Made by a program: the position numbers and the translations under genes. Under the pieces are notes generated by a model that was not told the origin of the DNA, did not search any database, and saw only the letters and a program-made list of their open reading frames with translations. A DNA stretch of 64,000 nucleotides from Ciona savignyi (lineage: Eukaryota > Chordata > Ascidiacea > Phlebobranchia > Cionidae), in NCBI GenBank assembly GCA_000149265.1, contig CH002614.1, positions 1,324,511-1,388,510 of the forward strand, read 5' to 3'. Below are positions 55,601 to 64,000 of this stretch, one piece after another. Position 1 is the stretch's first letter, and each line of letters starts with the position of its first letter.

Positions 55601-58600
55601 ATGCTTGTTTATTATCCCTTTGGTGATTATTTTAACATGTTAACGTTACTTAATCACCAAATTGGTTAAACTAGGTTTTTTTAATCTTAAAGTTATTTTA
55701 GCTTTACACTTGCTTTGTTCCCTTTAGTGATTATTTTAATATTTACTTATCATCTCTAGGAGGGATTTGGTGCTTTTCTCATAGGTGGGACACAATATGA
55801 TATTATATCATCTTTAATCATCAGATTACCTTGTACCCACCATCGGGTTACCGGAGCTATTGTAGTGTGTTGTAAATCATTGCGACAGTGTTTTAGTTTA
55901 AGGTAAATTCATTAATAGACAGAATTGATACAATGTTTTTACAATAACCGCTTAGCTTAACCGCTATCCAACAACCTTTTGGATGCTAGCCATACATCAT
56001 ACATGGGTGCTCTTACTGAAACAATTAACGAAACGCATTAAAACAACATCTCAGTGAATATGACATATATGACAATATTTTGTTATGTAAATATCTAAGA
56101 TGAAGTATTTATATTTAACACAATGATTTTAAAAAACACAATAAGCAAATCAGAATATATGACTTCATGGACCATATCAATCCGCAGGGTCCTTAACCCC
56201 ATAGGGTGACTACTCTATAGCTGTAAGGTTGATACAATTTGTAACTTGATATTTGTTATTATTGTGGTAATATTTAGATGGTACAAATTGATTTTAATCA
56301 AAATAGAAAATTTATCACAGTACCACCTATCACAGTACCACCTCCAAAACATCTCAATACAAAAGTAAAGGGTTTATGCTTTAGAATAGGATTGGATATT
56401 CATGTTTATCCCCGTGAATGGGAAACCACAACAACAGACTAGCTAGCGGCTAGTTTTGAACCTGAAACCCTTCGGCTGAAAGGTGACACACTTAACCATT
56501 AGACTAATCGGTCGGACTTTTGTATGGACACATGGGTTTTCTCACCCATTGTTTCATGAATCCTTTGTTCGTCAGTTTTGATGACAACGTTTTCAAGATG
56601 AGGAATAAGAAGTTCCTCCGGGAACAAATCCCGCTGGGTTCTGGTGGATGATAACTGAATTAATAACTTCTGAAGAAGATATCAGTCATTTTACCACAGA
56701 GCAGGGGTCGACAACCTGTGGCTCTGGGGCCACATTTATTCTTTTTATCTGGCTCTTATTATAGGATATGGGATATTCGTATTTATTCCTGTAAATGGGA
56801 AAACATTCAAAGGCCTTTAATGCACAGGCAATCGTCAGATTACCTTGAGCACAATGTCGGATTATCAAAGCTATTGCAGAGTGTTGTGTATGGTTAACAC
56901 ATTCCTTTAATTTTGTAGAACCAATCTTTCTACCAGGTTAAGCAATTTCCAGGAAGTGTCTTGCCAAAGGATATAACCAACTAGCTCTAACTAGTTTCAA
57001 ATTAAGAAAACGTCTGAATCATACACAACAAACTGCAATAGCATTGGTAAATTTTACCATTCACAGGGATAAACATGAATATTCAATTACAAATGTATCA
57101 GGAATCAATTTTTCACCATTTTTTTACTGTGGATTACAATATAGGTTTTGACGTTACCTTGTGAATGGTTCAATGCTTGCAAGGATATTACTGAGTACAC
57201 TGAGCAAAACCATTTCATCTTGGAAGCAAGTCCATAAATGGGAGATGCTGATAAATTGAGGCTGAAATCAAGCAGTTATTAAGTAAGAAAGTGATATATA
57301 TATATATTTATAATTTATATATAGGGTGATATTTTAGGTAAGTTAAGTTTAGTTTTCAAATCTTTGATGAAAACGCTCAGCATGACATTCTATATAAAAT
57401 GGAAAATGGAAAAAGACATCAAAACGACAGCCTTGAAAACATATCTATAGTCCAATCAATTAATTAACTGTATATATATAGGCGTTTTCACCTAACCTAA
57501 CAAATAAATAAATAAAAATACCAGACAAAATGTTTATATTAAAACTATTACACTTTAAGCCTTAAGGAAAAGTTTGTGGTAGGGCGATTCTTACAACAGC
57601 ATAATCTGTTTTATTAAGTGAATAATACATGCAGTTATGTTAATCTAAAAAAATTCCCAATGAGAGAATTCTCAGAAATTTCTTATTTCATTTTTAATCA
57701 ATAAGCTATGCTGAGGAGAACACTGTATAGGTTAGTATACTCTTGAACACTGTTTAGGTTAGTATACCGAAAAATAAGATCTTTACGATTTTTTTTTAAA
57801 TATTTACGACAAAACTTACATAAACTTGCGCTGTTGGAACAGCGGTCTTTGATTGGACGGTTTGTTGTAGCTGTTCCATTCTTGCTCCTAATTGGTTGAC
57901 AAGCATTTCTACTTGCTGAGCACANNNNNNNNNNNNNNNNNNNNNNNNNNNNNNNNNNNNNNNNNNNNNNNNNNNNNNNNNNNNNNNNNNNNNNNNNNNN
58001 NNNNNNNNNNNNNNNNNNNNNNNNGGTATGATTGTGGTGCTCTTTCCGTTTTTGTAGACCCCTCATCTATTCACTGGTTTTAGGCAATGTTCGCTAAGTG
58101 CCTTGCCCAATGAAACAACCGACTAGCTTGAGACCAGTTTTAAACCTGAAACTTTCTTACTGAAAGGCAATAACCCAACAAGATATTCAGTCATATATAC
58201 AAAGTAACCCACCGAAATGCAGCTTGCTGACTATTCTGGATTTCAATATCAACATTCTGGGTTGTAGCAGGTATGGCTTCGTTCAGAATCCCTGGCACTG
58301 GAAGAATGGGGGGACTTTAAAAATCAAGTCACAGGAATACGACATGATATGGACTATGTGAGCACAAGGTAAAAAGAACCAATGTATTAAAATTTGAGAT
58401 TTATGTTTTATCCCTATAGATGAAAAAACGCAAGGGGTTTTAACACAATTGTCAGATTATCGTGTGCTCACTGTTGGGTTACCGGAACTATTGCAGTGTG
58501 TTGTGTTGAGACAAGGTCAACATTAAACCTTATAAACAAATGTATAGGCAAATATGTTTACTGTACTGACGATTTAACAGAATAGGTTTAATTATCTTAA

Positions 58601-61600
58601 CAAATATGTAAAAATATTTTTAAGGGGGAAGGTGAAAAATTCTTTTTTTTAAAGGGGAAAAGGTTCAAATTTCCATTAATACAGCTAAATATTAACGCGA
58701 AATGATTGAAATATTCCATCAATGAATAAAAAAAAATCCATCACTCACGATCATCGATTCCTTCTCCTCCCTTCCCACACTCCTTGTTGAAGAGTCGAAT
58801 TCCCGACACAATGAAGGTGAGTTCCTGGAGTTGCCTCTCTTTATCACGCTTGGTCAGTGACATAAAGGTCCCAAGCTCCGTTTGCGGGAACACGCTTTGC
58901 AAAGCAGCTGGGTGGAATGTCGTTTAAATTTTAAAATGCATGGAACATATACTTATAGAATAGGATATTTATGTTTATGGGAAAACCAAGTGGGTGGGCA
59001 ATAGTCAGATCACCTCGCGCCCACCGTCAGTTTACCGGAGATATTGTAGTATGTTGTGTATGATTTACACGTTCCTTCAATTTGGTAGAACCTATTAATC
59101 CTCTGGGTTCAGGTGATGTCCATTAAATGCCTTGTCCAAGAATAAAACCGACTAGATAGTGACTAGTTTTGAACCTACAATCCTTCCGCTTAAAAGTGGC
59201 GCACTTACCCACCAAGCCAATCGGTCGAATGATCTTTTTTACTTTGCCATATCTATTAAAATTTTAATAACATACATCTAAATTTCAAAATGCCTGGGTC
59301 ATATGCAAGATATTGGGTTCTGTTTATTCCTTTTTTATCATGATTGCAAATAATATCTCAAGTAAAAATAATTCTAAAACAGAAGCAAAGTGATTATTTG
59401 TTTAACTTTAGCCACAAATTAAACCCTTTTACTTTAGATATTTTGATAAATCTGTTGTGTAACTGTGTGCATTTTGTGTATGCTCCCGGCATTGTGAAGT
59501 TTTAGATGCAGTTTTTAATAATTTGAACCAATAGTTGATATTTCATTGATAATAAAAACCACACAATGCAGAAGATTTTAATCGATACAGTAGCATTAAG
59601 CTTATTTTCAACTAAGGTGCAAAGAGAAAAAACCCCTTACCACAGAAAATGTTAAAAGGTTAAATTTACTTAAATTTACCAATAGAAAAATGTAGGCATA
59701 TATTCCATGAAACCTTGGTAATATACCGTAATATACATATATCTTCATATAACTGGCAGACATAAACATAAGATAGAGAGAAAAATAAAGTGCTTTGTAT
59801 ATGCTCTAGAAAATCAAATCAATCATTCCTAGCTTTTTTAAATAAGTTGTAACATTTTTACTTGAAAATTAACTTGAAATAAAGCACCTATAATTTTTTA
59901 GTAAATATTATTTTAAGAAAACGAGTAAGAAAAGAGAGGTTCTAAGTGCAAAGTAATCAATTTTAGATTCATAATGGAATTAGGACTTTTTGAACTTTGC
60001 CCAAACACAGTGGGTTAATGGGTTCTACTCAAATTAAAGTATTAATCATGTATAACACACTATAATAGCTCCATTAACCCGACAGTGGGTGCAAGGTAAT
60101 CTTATGATGTGTTAAAAAAAAATGGATTCATCTGTTTGTTACACATATCTGTCTAGACTGGTATTCCATGATGGAAACCCATATTTGATGTCTATGAACC
60201 AACCTGTTGCTTCTCTAACCACAGCAATGTCAGTTGGCGACCCCAAGCCGGATCTCAACAAATTGTACGACACAATCTTGCGATACAAACTTTCGAGTTC
60301 TTCTCTTGTTCTAAGTAATAAAAAAATTTATGCATTAGAACCGGTGAAGTTTTTTTAAAATGACTGTGGGCATGTGTAAACTTTTTTTATGTAGGTTTGG
60401 CGGCCACGTTTAAATATATCTTAAGTAAATAATTGCAAACTGTTCAATACAGACATTAATACAGAAACTAAAAAAATTAAAAATATTTTAAAAACCTCGC
60501 TCGGCTATCGGTGATTTCCCTGGTGATCAGGGGTGAGACGGGTTTCTAAAACTCTTCGATGCTCGTCAAGGAACTCTTTACGACTCGTGTAGTTCATATC
60601 GAAGTAAACTTGCATTTTAATTGTGTCCAAACCTGGAGACCGAATATCAACCAACCTCTCAACACAATGCTGAAAATATAAGTTTTATTGAGTTTTTAAA
60701 ATAAAAATATTGTCTTAATGAGATTTTTGTTAAATAACTGAGTACTGAAATAACTCAATATTGTCTTAATGAGATTTTATTGGGTTTTTGAGTAAAAATA
60801 AGAAATTATATAAGATTTTTCAGTAAAAATATTGTCTAAACGAGATTTTATTCAGTTATTATATAAAAATGTACGGTATAAAAAGGTTAAGTAATAAAGT
60901 AGTTTCGTCATTATCTACTAACAACTTTTATTTCGTCCGCTTTACCACACACCACCACCCACTACCACAATTAAAAAATCATCAAATAATTTTTGAAACA
61001 AACACCTCAACAACTAAATATCAAAACACAAGAGACCGACAATACACTTCAGCAGAGCAGAAAGCCGACAAGAGAAATTAAAAAGTTTTTAATGAGTAAA
61101 ATTATATTCAGATTTTATTGTGGAAAATAGTCTTATTGCCTTCATATACATGTTTATTTCAGTGATGGTTACCTGTTTGCATTGTATGTGCACCAGTGAG
61201 GATGTAAATTTTAATAAAAGCTTTCAATATGTTTGTTACCTATTACAATCAGCAGGCCTGTAAATGGTGTATAAACAAATAATAGACTTCTATGCACGGC
61301 TGGATCTGACAGCTCTTTTTTGTGAGGTCAGTTTGCATGGATGCCTGTAATTAGTAAAAGATGGCATAGAGCGAGCGCTTAAAGTGCTTGTAACCCTAAC
61401 TCTAACTCTTTCCCTCTAAGCATCCAAGTGCTCCAAGCGATCCTGTAGTAATTAGAGGTAACAAGTTTGCATGGGGAAAATAACACGCTTTCTAAATACA
61501 TAGATTTATTGAATACATACCGGACATCGGTACATGCTTACACACTTACCTTTATAAGTTTCTGCACATCATCCTTTGTTAACGTTCTGTCAACATTAAA

Positions 61601-61741
61601 TTCATTTTGAGGATCCAAGACCACGGCTTTAACCATAAATGCAACAAGAGTCTCCGATAAGCTGTGTCCTTTGCTCGCGCATTCTTGGACAATCTCCCGA
61701 ATGATGTTCTTTATTACACTCTCGGCTTGTGCTCGAGACAT
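52666..61741 (-). CDS. CFAP206: Cilia- and flagella-associated protein 206
   Basis: CFAP206 is an axonemal protein at the base of radial spoke 2 and the central-apparatus interface, needed for normal ciliary waveform. Exons: 61741-61550, 60669-60496, 60310-60204, 58907-58749, 58297-58213, one cut by the gap (57924-57820 visible), 57261-57158, 56640-56546, 55487-55338, 54972-54779, 54417-54277, 53766-53623 and 52749-52666. About 577 codons are visible (human 622), with roughly 50 lost to the gap. Diagnostic stretches are QAESVIKNIIREIVQECASK, FMVKAVVLDPQNEFNVDRTL, ESLYRKIVSYNLLRSGLGSP, WLFPETTKNYDRLLLQYRG, PELIQLLELHQQF, YEWNEWELRRKALKL and the C-terminus AGLRG...MDLTRAVDEV. Exon 2 needs one base fewer in the gggg at 60530-60533 to keep its conserved frame (TREITD-like segment). 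That is probably a sequence error. More than ten SINE copies lie in its introns. Confidence 0.97.
52896..52993 (+). mobile_element. SINE-A 3' fragment
   Basis: cggcggtgggagcgcggtgatctaacgattgcccg to ccggtataaacataactatcc, about 150 bp from the last CFAP206 exon. Confidence 0.82.
53385..53578 (+). mobile_element. SINE-A 3' two thirds
   Basis: ggcttgaacccagtatattaac, aacccggcggtgggcacaaagtg, cattcacggggataaaacatg, ending in a tatctta tail. It lies about 45 bp past the exon 12 donor of CFAP206. Confidence 0.88.
53790..53900 (+). mobile_element. SINE-B copy
   Basis: cggtcatgtggacgaatggttaatgcgatcgattcatatacc, aaaaaaacggtctttgtgacg, atgggatcgaaacttagaccgg and an A-rich end. It lies in the intron just upstream (gene sense) of CFAP206 exon 12. 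Confidence 0.87.
54105..54165 (+). mobile_element. SINE-A short 3' remnant
   Basis: acggtaatctaatgattgcccgtgtaatac, then gggacaaacatgaatatctt. Confidence 0.7.
54466..54730 (-). mobile_element. SINE-A, near full length
   Basis: Reversed copy from agaggatattcatgtttatc through caccgtctggttaccggagt and aagtgccttgcccaagg to gcgaccagttttaaacc. It lies just before the exon 10 donor of CFAP206. Confidence 0.9.
55815..55990 (-). mobile_element. SINE-A, partial
   Basis: tcatcagattaccttgtacccaccatcgggttaccggagctattg, then a diverged middle and head remnant. Confidence 0.8.
56385..56515 (-). mobile_element. SINE-A with internal deletion
   Basis: The reversed tail and 3' end (ggatattcatgtttatccccgtgaatgggaaacc) jump to the head (agactagctagcggctagttttgaacc, cttcggctgaaaggtgacac). 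It stops next to CFAP206 exon 8. Confidence 0.87.
56703..56762. mobile_element. hAT-type MITE left-end fragment, cut by a SINE
   Basis: caggggtcgacaacctgtggctctggggccaca is a hAT-type end. After about 60 bp it is interrupted by the SINE-A pair at 56763. No right end follows. Confidence 0.6.
56763..57085. mobile_element. Two SINE-A copies in opposite orientation
   Basis: 56763-57000 is a minus copy (ataggatatgggatattcg ... ctagctctaactagtttcaaa). From 57001 to 57085 a plus-strand 3' half follows (acgtctgaatcatacacaac ... cacagggataaacatgaata). The two are fused at their 5' parts. Confidence 0.85.
57925..58024. other. Assembly gap of 100 N
   Basis: Exactly 100 Ns, so the true length is probably unknown. 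It removes the 5' part of a CFAP206 exon and its acceptor, and the border of the neighbouring SINE-A copy. Confidence 1.
58062..58195 (-). mobile_element. SINE-A head half beside the gap
   Basis: cactggttttaggcaatgttcgctaagtgccttgcccaatg, gactagcttgagaccagtttt, then head remnants. The rest is in or beyond the gap. Confidence 0.85.
58398..58508 (-). mobile_element. SINE-A 3' fragment
   Basis: atgttttatccctatagatgaaaaaacgcaaggggttttaacac, cactgttgggttaccggaac, tattgcagtgtgttgtg. Confidence 0.8.
58957..59232 (-). mobile_element. SINE-A, near full length
   Basis: gaataggatatttatgtttatgggaaaacc, gatcacctcgcgcccaccgtc, cctattaatcctctgggttcagg, gatagtgactagttttgaacc, aagccaatcggtcg. It lies right upstream (gene sense) of CFAP206 exon 4. 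Confidence 0.92.
60004..60118 (+). mobile_element. SINE-A middle fragment
   Basis: aacacagtgggttaatgggttctactcaaattaaag, tataatagctccattaacccgacagtgggtgcaaggtaatc. It abuts the CFAP206 exon 3 region. Confidence 0.8.
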
Positions 61742-63678
61742 TTTGAAGATGATCTCACCACCGAACCATTAACGATATTATGTCAGTGAATTTAATATTA
61801 CAATACTGCTGTAGTGTAGAGATATTAAAATGTGGAATTTTAAACAGTGGTATTAAATATTGATTGATGACATTTAAAAATCAGGCATATTAGAACTTTG
61901 TGCTTCACTAATCTGCAGTACAGTGTGGCGGGACAGCACATTATTCTGGGGGACAGTGGGAAGAGGGGCATTTTTCGTCACTAACATAAGCAGGACGGGG
62001 TAAAAGGGTATACATGAGCGCATGACAAAGAGTGCAATCATTGCAATCAATATTAATAATTTAGTTTTTTGTCCTGGCATTAAATAACAGCAAATAAAAC
62101 ATATCACAGCACAGGAACGGGAAATAATGGTATTGTAAAGGAACGACGGAGAACTGTCTGCAAAAACAAACACATTTTTTCCTGAGCATTTCAAGTTTCG
62201 TCCATTTGTTGATGCGATTTATTTATTCATAACAACAACTTAACACCTCTGCAAAATAACAAACGTCATGGTTTAGTTGGTTGCCGTGACTCCAGATAAC
62301 GCTGACATAGAAAGCTTATTAAAAATAAAGTTAGCGCCCTCTTTTGTCAAAAAACTGGGGAAACAAAAACTAAAATAAAACCATGTCTTTAAACACGTGG
62401 TTAACATCTACAATTGATGGAATATATATAAAAACAATTAAATAATCTTGTGGCAATAACTTTTTGTACAATACTTTAATAACCGGTATTAATACGTGAT
62501 TGGGCACGAGGCAATCTCACATTAACTTTGTAAGAAGGCGCCCTTACGTAATACCGAGGTAACAATCTAAAGTTTCTCTCTGTGATAACGCTCATGCGTT
62601 TTTCCATTTTCGTTCAAGAAATATAACATAACTATCCAATCCTTCACTAACTGCCAGACATCGATCGGTCCAAAGTTCCTTTACCATATTAACTCCTTCA
62701 CCGAAATTCTTTGACAAACCGCATAATACTCAATAAGTTGCAGAACAGGTGAGCTTGCCTTAACTTGATAAGTTTAAATTTTATAACAAGTTTGCCATTG
62801 GCCTTTGTCGTTCATTTGTTAACACGTAATGTTAATGCATATTGCGACTTCACAATTGCCTGTGTGTAAACTGTGCATGTAGCTCATATTTCACCGTAAA
62901 TGAATCATTAATTTTATATATTTGACTTGAAGCTGAAGGCAAGACATTAATTAGTCTTGTGTCAGAACAGTTAGAATAGAAATAAGTGTGTGGATAGTCA
63001 GGTTTAAATTTGAAGAGTAAAATCCGATTTTAAAAGAAATGTGCGCAAACTATACAGCATAGTTTTAACATCTATAATCTATATGCCTATGGCAAGTTTT
63101 ACCAGTTCGGTTGTAAGACAAAAAGTTGCGGTATTTACATAGATATTAGGCATTACCGACTTAAACAAATATTAACTTTGCATACACGGGGTATGTAACC
63201 TGCAATTGTCAACTTTGGTTTAGTATTGTTCGGCAGCATATTCTTAGAAAACAAAGAGTTTGCACGAAACAAACAAAGGCCCTTTTGCAAGCATTATATA
63301 ATTTGCGGTTTTAATAAGCACTGGTTAGTTAAATCTGAAGTAAATTGTGTTTGAAAACAACTACTGCAAATATGTTGTTTTAATACCGCAGACTCCATAA
63401 CGGCATATTCATAAGCGGCACGCGTTTTGATACCTAGTCCCCAGCTGGTGAGTCTCGCATTACATATCCGCCTTGTCGGACATATACAGGCCAGGCCGAG
63501 GAAAGTGAAATACATTAGAATATTAATATTTGCTACAGTTAAGATTTGCAAACAGTTTATATATAATGCAGTTTTGTTATTATAAAGTTCCGATTTATTA
63601 ACCAAACTGTGTGCTAACAAACCTCAAGTATCCAACCTCTTCAAAGGTTTGCTCATACTTGTTTAAGAGTTAATAAGT
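61742..63678. other. Divergent intergenic region between CFAP206 and the FLVCR-like gene
   Basis: No gene supported. An open frame at 61874-62194 (minus) has hydrophobic stretches but no ATG start for its full length and no homology that I recognise. This region should contain both promoters. Confidence 0.5.
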
Positions 63679-63836
63679 ATGAGTGAAACTGCATTCGTAA
63701 AGGAGGCTACTGGTACAGAAGTACAACCAAGGGTATATAGACGAAGGTGGTTCATATTACTTCTCTTTTCACTCTATTCCGGAACCAACGCTTTCCAGTG
63801 GATTCAATACAGCATTATAAGCAATATTATAACCAG
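63679..63836 (+). CDS. FLVCR-family major facilitator transporter, first coding exon
   Basis: FLVCR1/2 proteins are 12-span MFS transporters reported to move heme, choline or ethanolamine across the plasma or mitochondrial membrane. Only the first coding exon is in the window: ATG at 63679 to donor ACCAG|gttaga at 63836, 52 codons plus two bases. After a short polar N-terminus it reads [16 protein letters not shown] then [17 protein letters not shown]. This is the family's characteristic first transmembrane segment ([18 protein letters not shown]). Orthology to FLVCR1 or FLVCR2 cannot be decided from this much. The start is favoured because it is the only Met upstream of the segment and frames close above it. 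Confidence 0.85.
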
Positions 63837-63957
63837 GTTAGAGCGTTATTGGCATGTTATCAACTTGTTGTTATTTGTCATTATCCTTACAAAATCCAAG
63901 ATGTATAGTTACTGTTTTAGGCAAGAAAATTAGTAGTAGTGAAAAACAACTACTCTA

Positions 63958-64000
63958 AAATAGGAAATAGGATAATATATTCATGTTTAATCCTGTGAAT
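63958..64000 (-). mobile_element. SINE-A 3' end, cut by window edge
   Basis: aaataggataatatattcatgtttaatcctgtgaat is the reversed tail and 3' end of SINE-A. It lies in intron 1 of the FLVCR-like gene. Confidence 0.85.

Noticed and set aside
61874-62194. 106-codon minus frame with hydrophobic segments
   Set aside because: The full frame starts at TTG. The first ATG leaves only about 67 residues, and no family, splice signal or neighbour supports it.
63294-63620. 108-codon minus frame beside the FLVCR-like start
   Set aside because: Low-complexity AT-rich composition, no homology, and it overlaps the probable promoter of the plus-strand gene.
1-64000. CRISPR array, phage or bacterial operon interpretation of the repeats
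   Set aside because: Spliced animal genes throughout. The 22-bp arrays have no spacers and the dispersed repeats are SINEs.

Overview
The window looks like nuclear DNA from a tunicate, most likely a Ciona-type sea squirt. It is AT-rich, has compact multi-exon animal genes with introns of mostly 0.2-1.5 kb, and is densely sown with short tRNA-derived SINEs and MITEs. I inferred the species group from gene content and repeat style; no search was run. One 100-base N gap (57925-58024) shows that this is draft assembly. All exon models were built by hand from splice signals, reading phase and remembered family sequences.

Layout, left to right. An unrecognised minus-strand gene with a basic/acidic N-terminus (5916 down to 1636) continues off the left edge. 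Elongin C (ELOC) lies on plus (8148-10002). Convergent to it is a complete 13-exon PUF60 splicing factor on minus (18885-10383). Next, on minus, is an intronless SUMO ligase gene, NSMCE2/Nse2 (20223-19543). From 20.7 to 28 kb the DNA is repeat territory: two inverted 22-bp minisatellite arrays with matching palindromic caps, weak exon-like pieces including a damaged PHD finger between them, and a broken BEL/Pao-like gag fossil that has taken a hAT-type MITE. A 15-exon kazrin (KAZN) gene fills 42353-30680 on minus and encodes a coiled coil plus three SAM domains. A 10-kb stretch follows with one convincing orphan first exon (47258-47084, minus). CFAP206, an axonemal radial-spoke-base protein, occupies 61741-52666 on minus and loses part of an exon to the N gap. 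The first coding exon of an FLVCR-family transporter starts at 63679 on plus and runs off the right edge.

Two repeat families dominate. SINE-A is a composite element of about 290 bp. It has a tRNA-like head (B box in the GGTTCGAAACT style), a body containing GCAAGGCACTTAACG and GGTGATCTGACGATTGCCC, and a (TATCC)n tail. SINE-B is a 105-115 bp tRNA-Ser/Leu-like element with an A-rich tail. Non-autonomous hAT, piggyBac-like and TA-flanked elements are also present, several with clean target-site duplications.

The genes show no sign of working as one pathway. ELOC, PUF60 and NSMCE2 are neighbours here and all lie on human chromosome 8q, which suggests retained ancestral linkage. Two strongly conserved exons (PUF60 exon 4, CFAP206 exon 2) each need a one-base change in a C/G homopolymer to keep frame. 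I read these as probable consensus errors, not real mutations. I did not find a convincing new multi-gene system. The strongest unexplained structure is the pair of inverted, capped 22-bp arrays.
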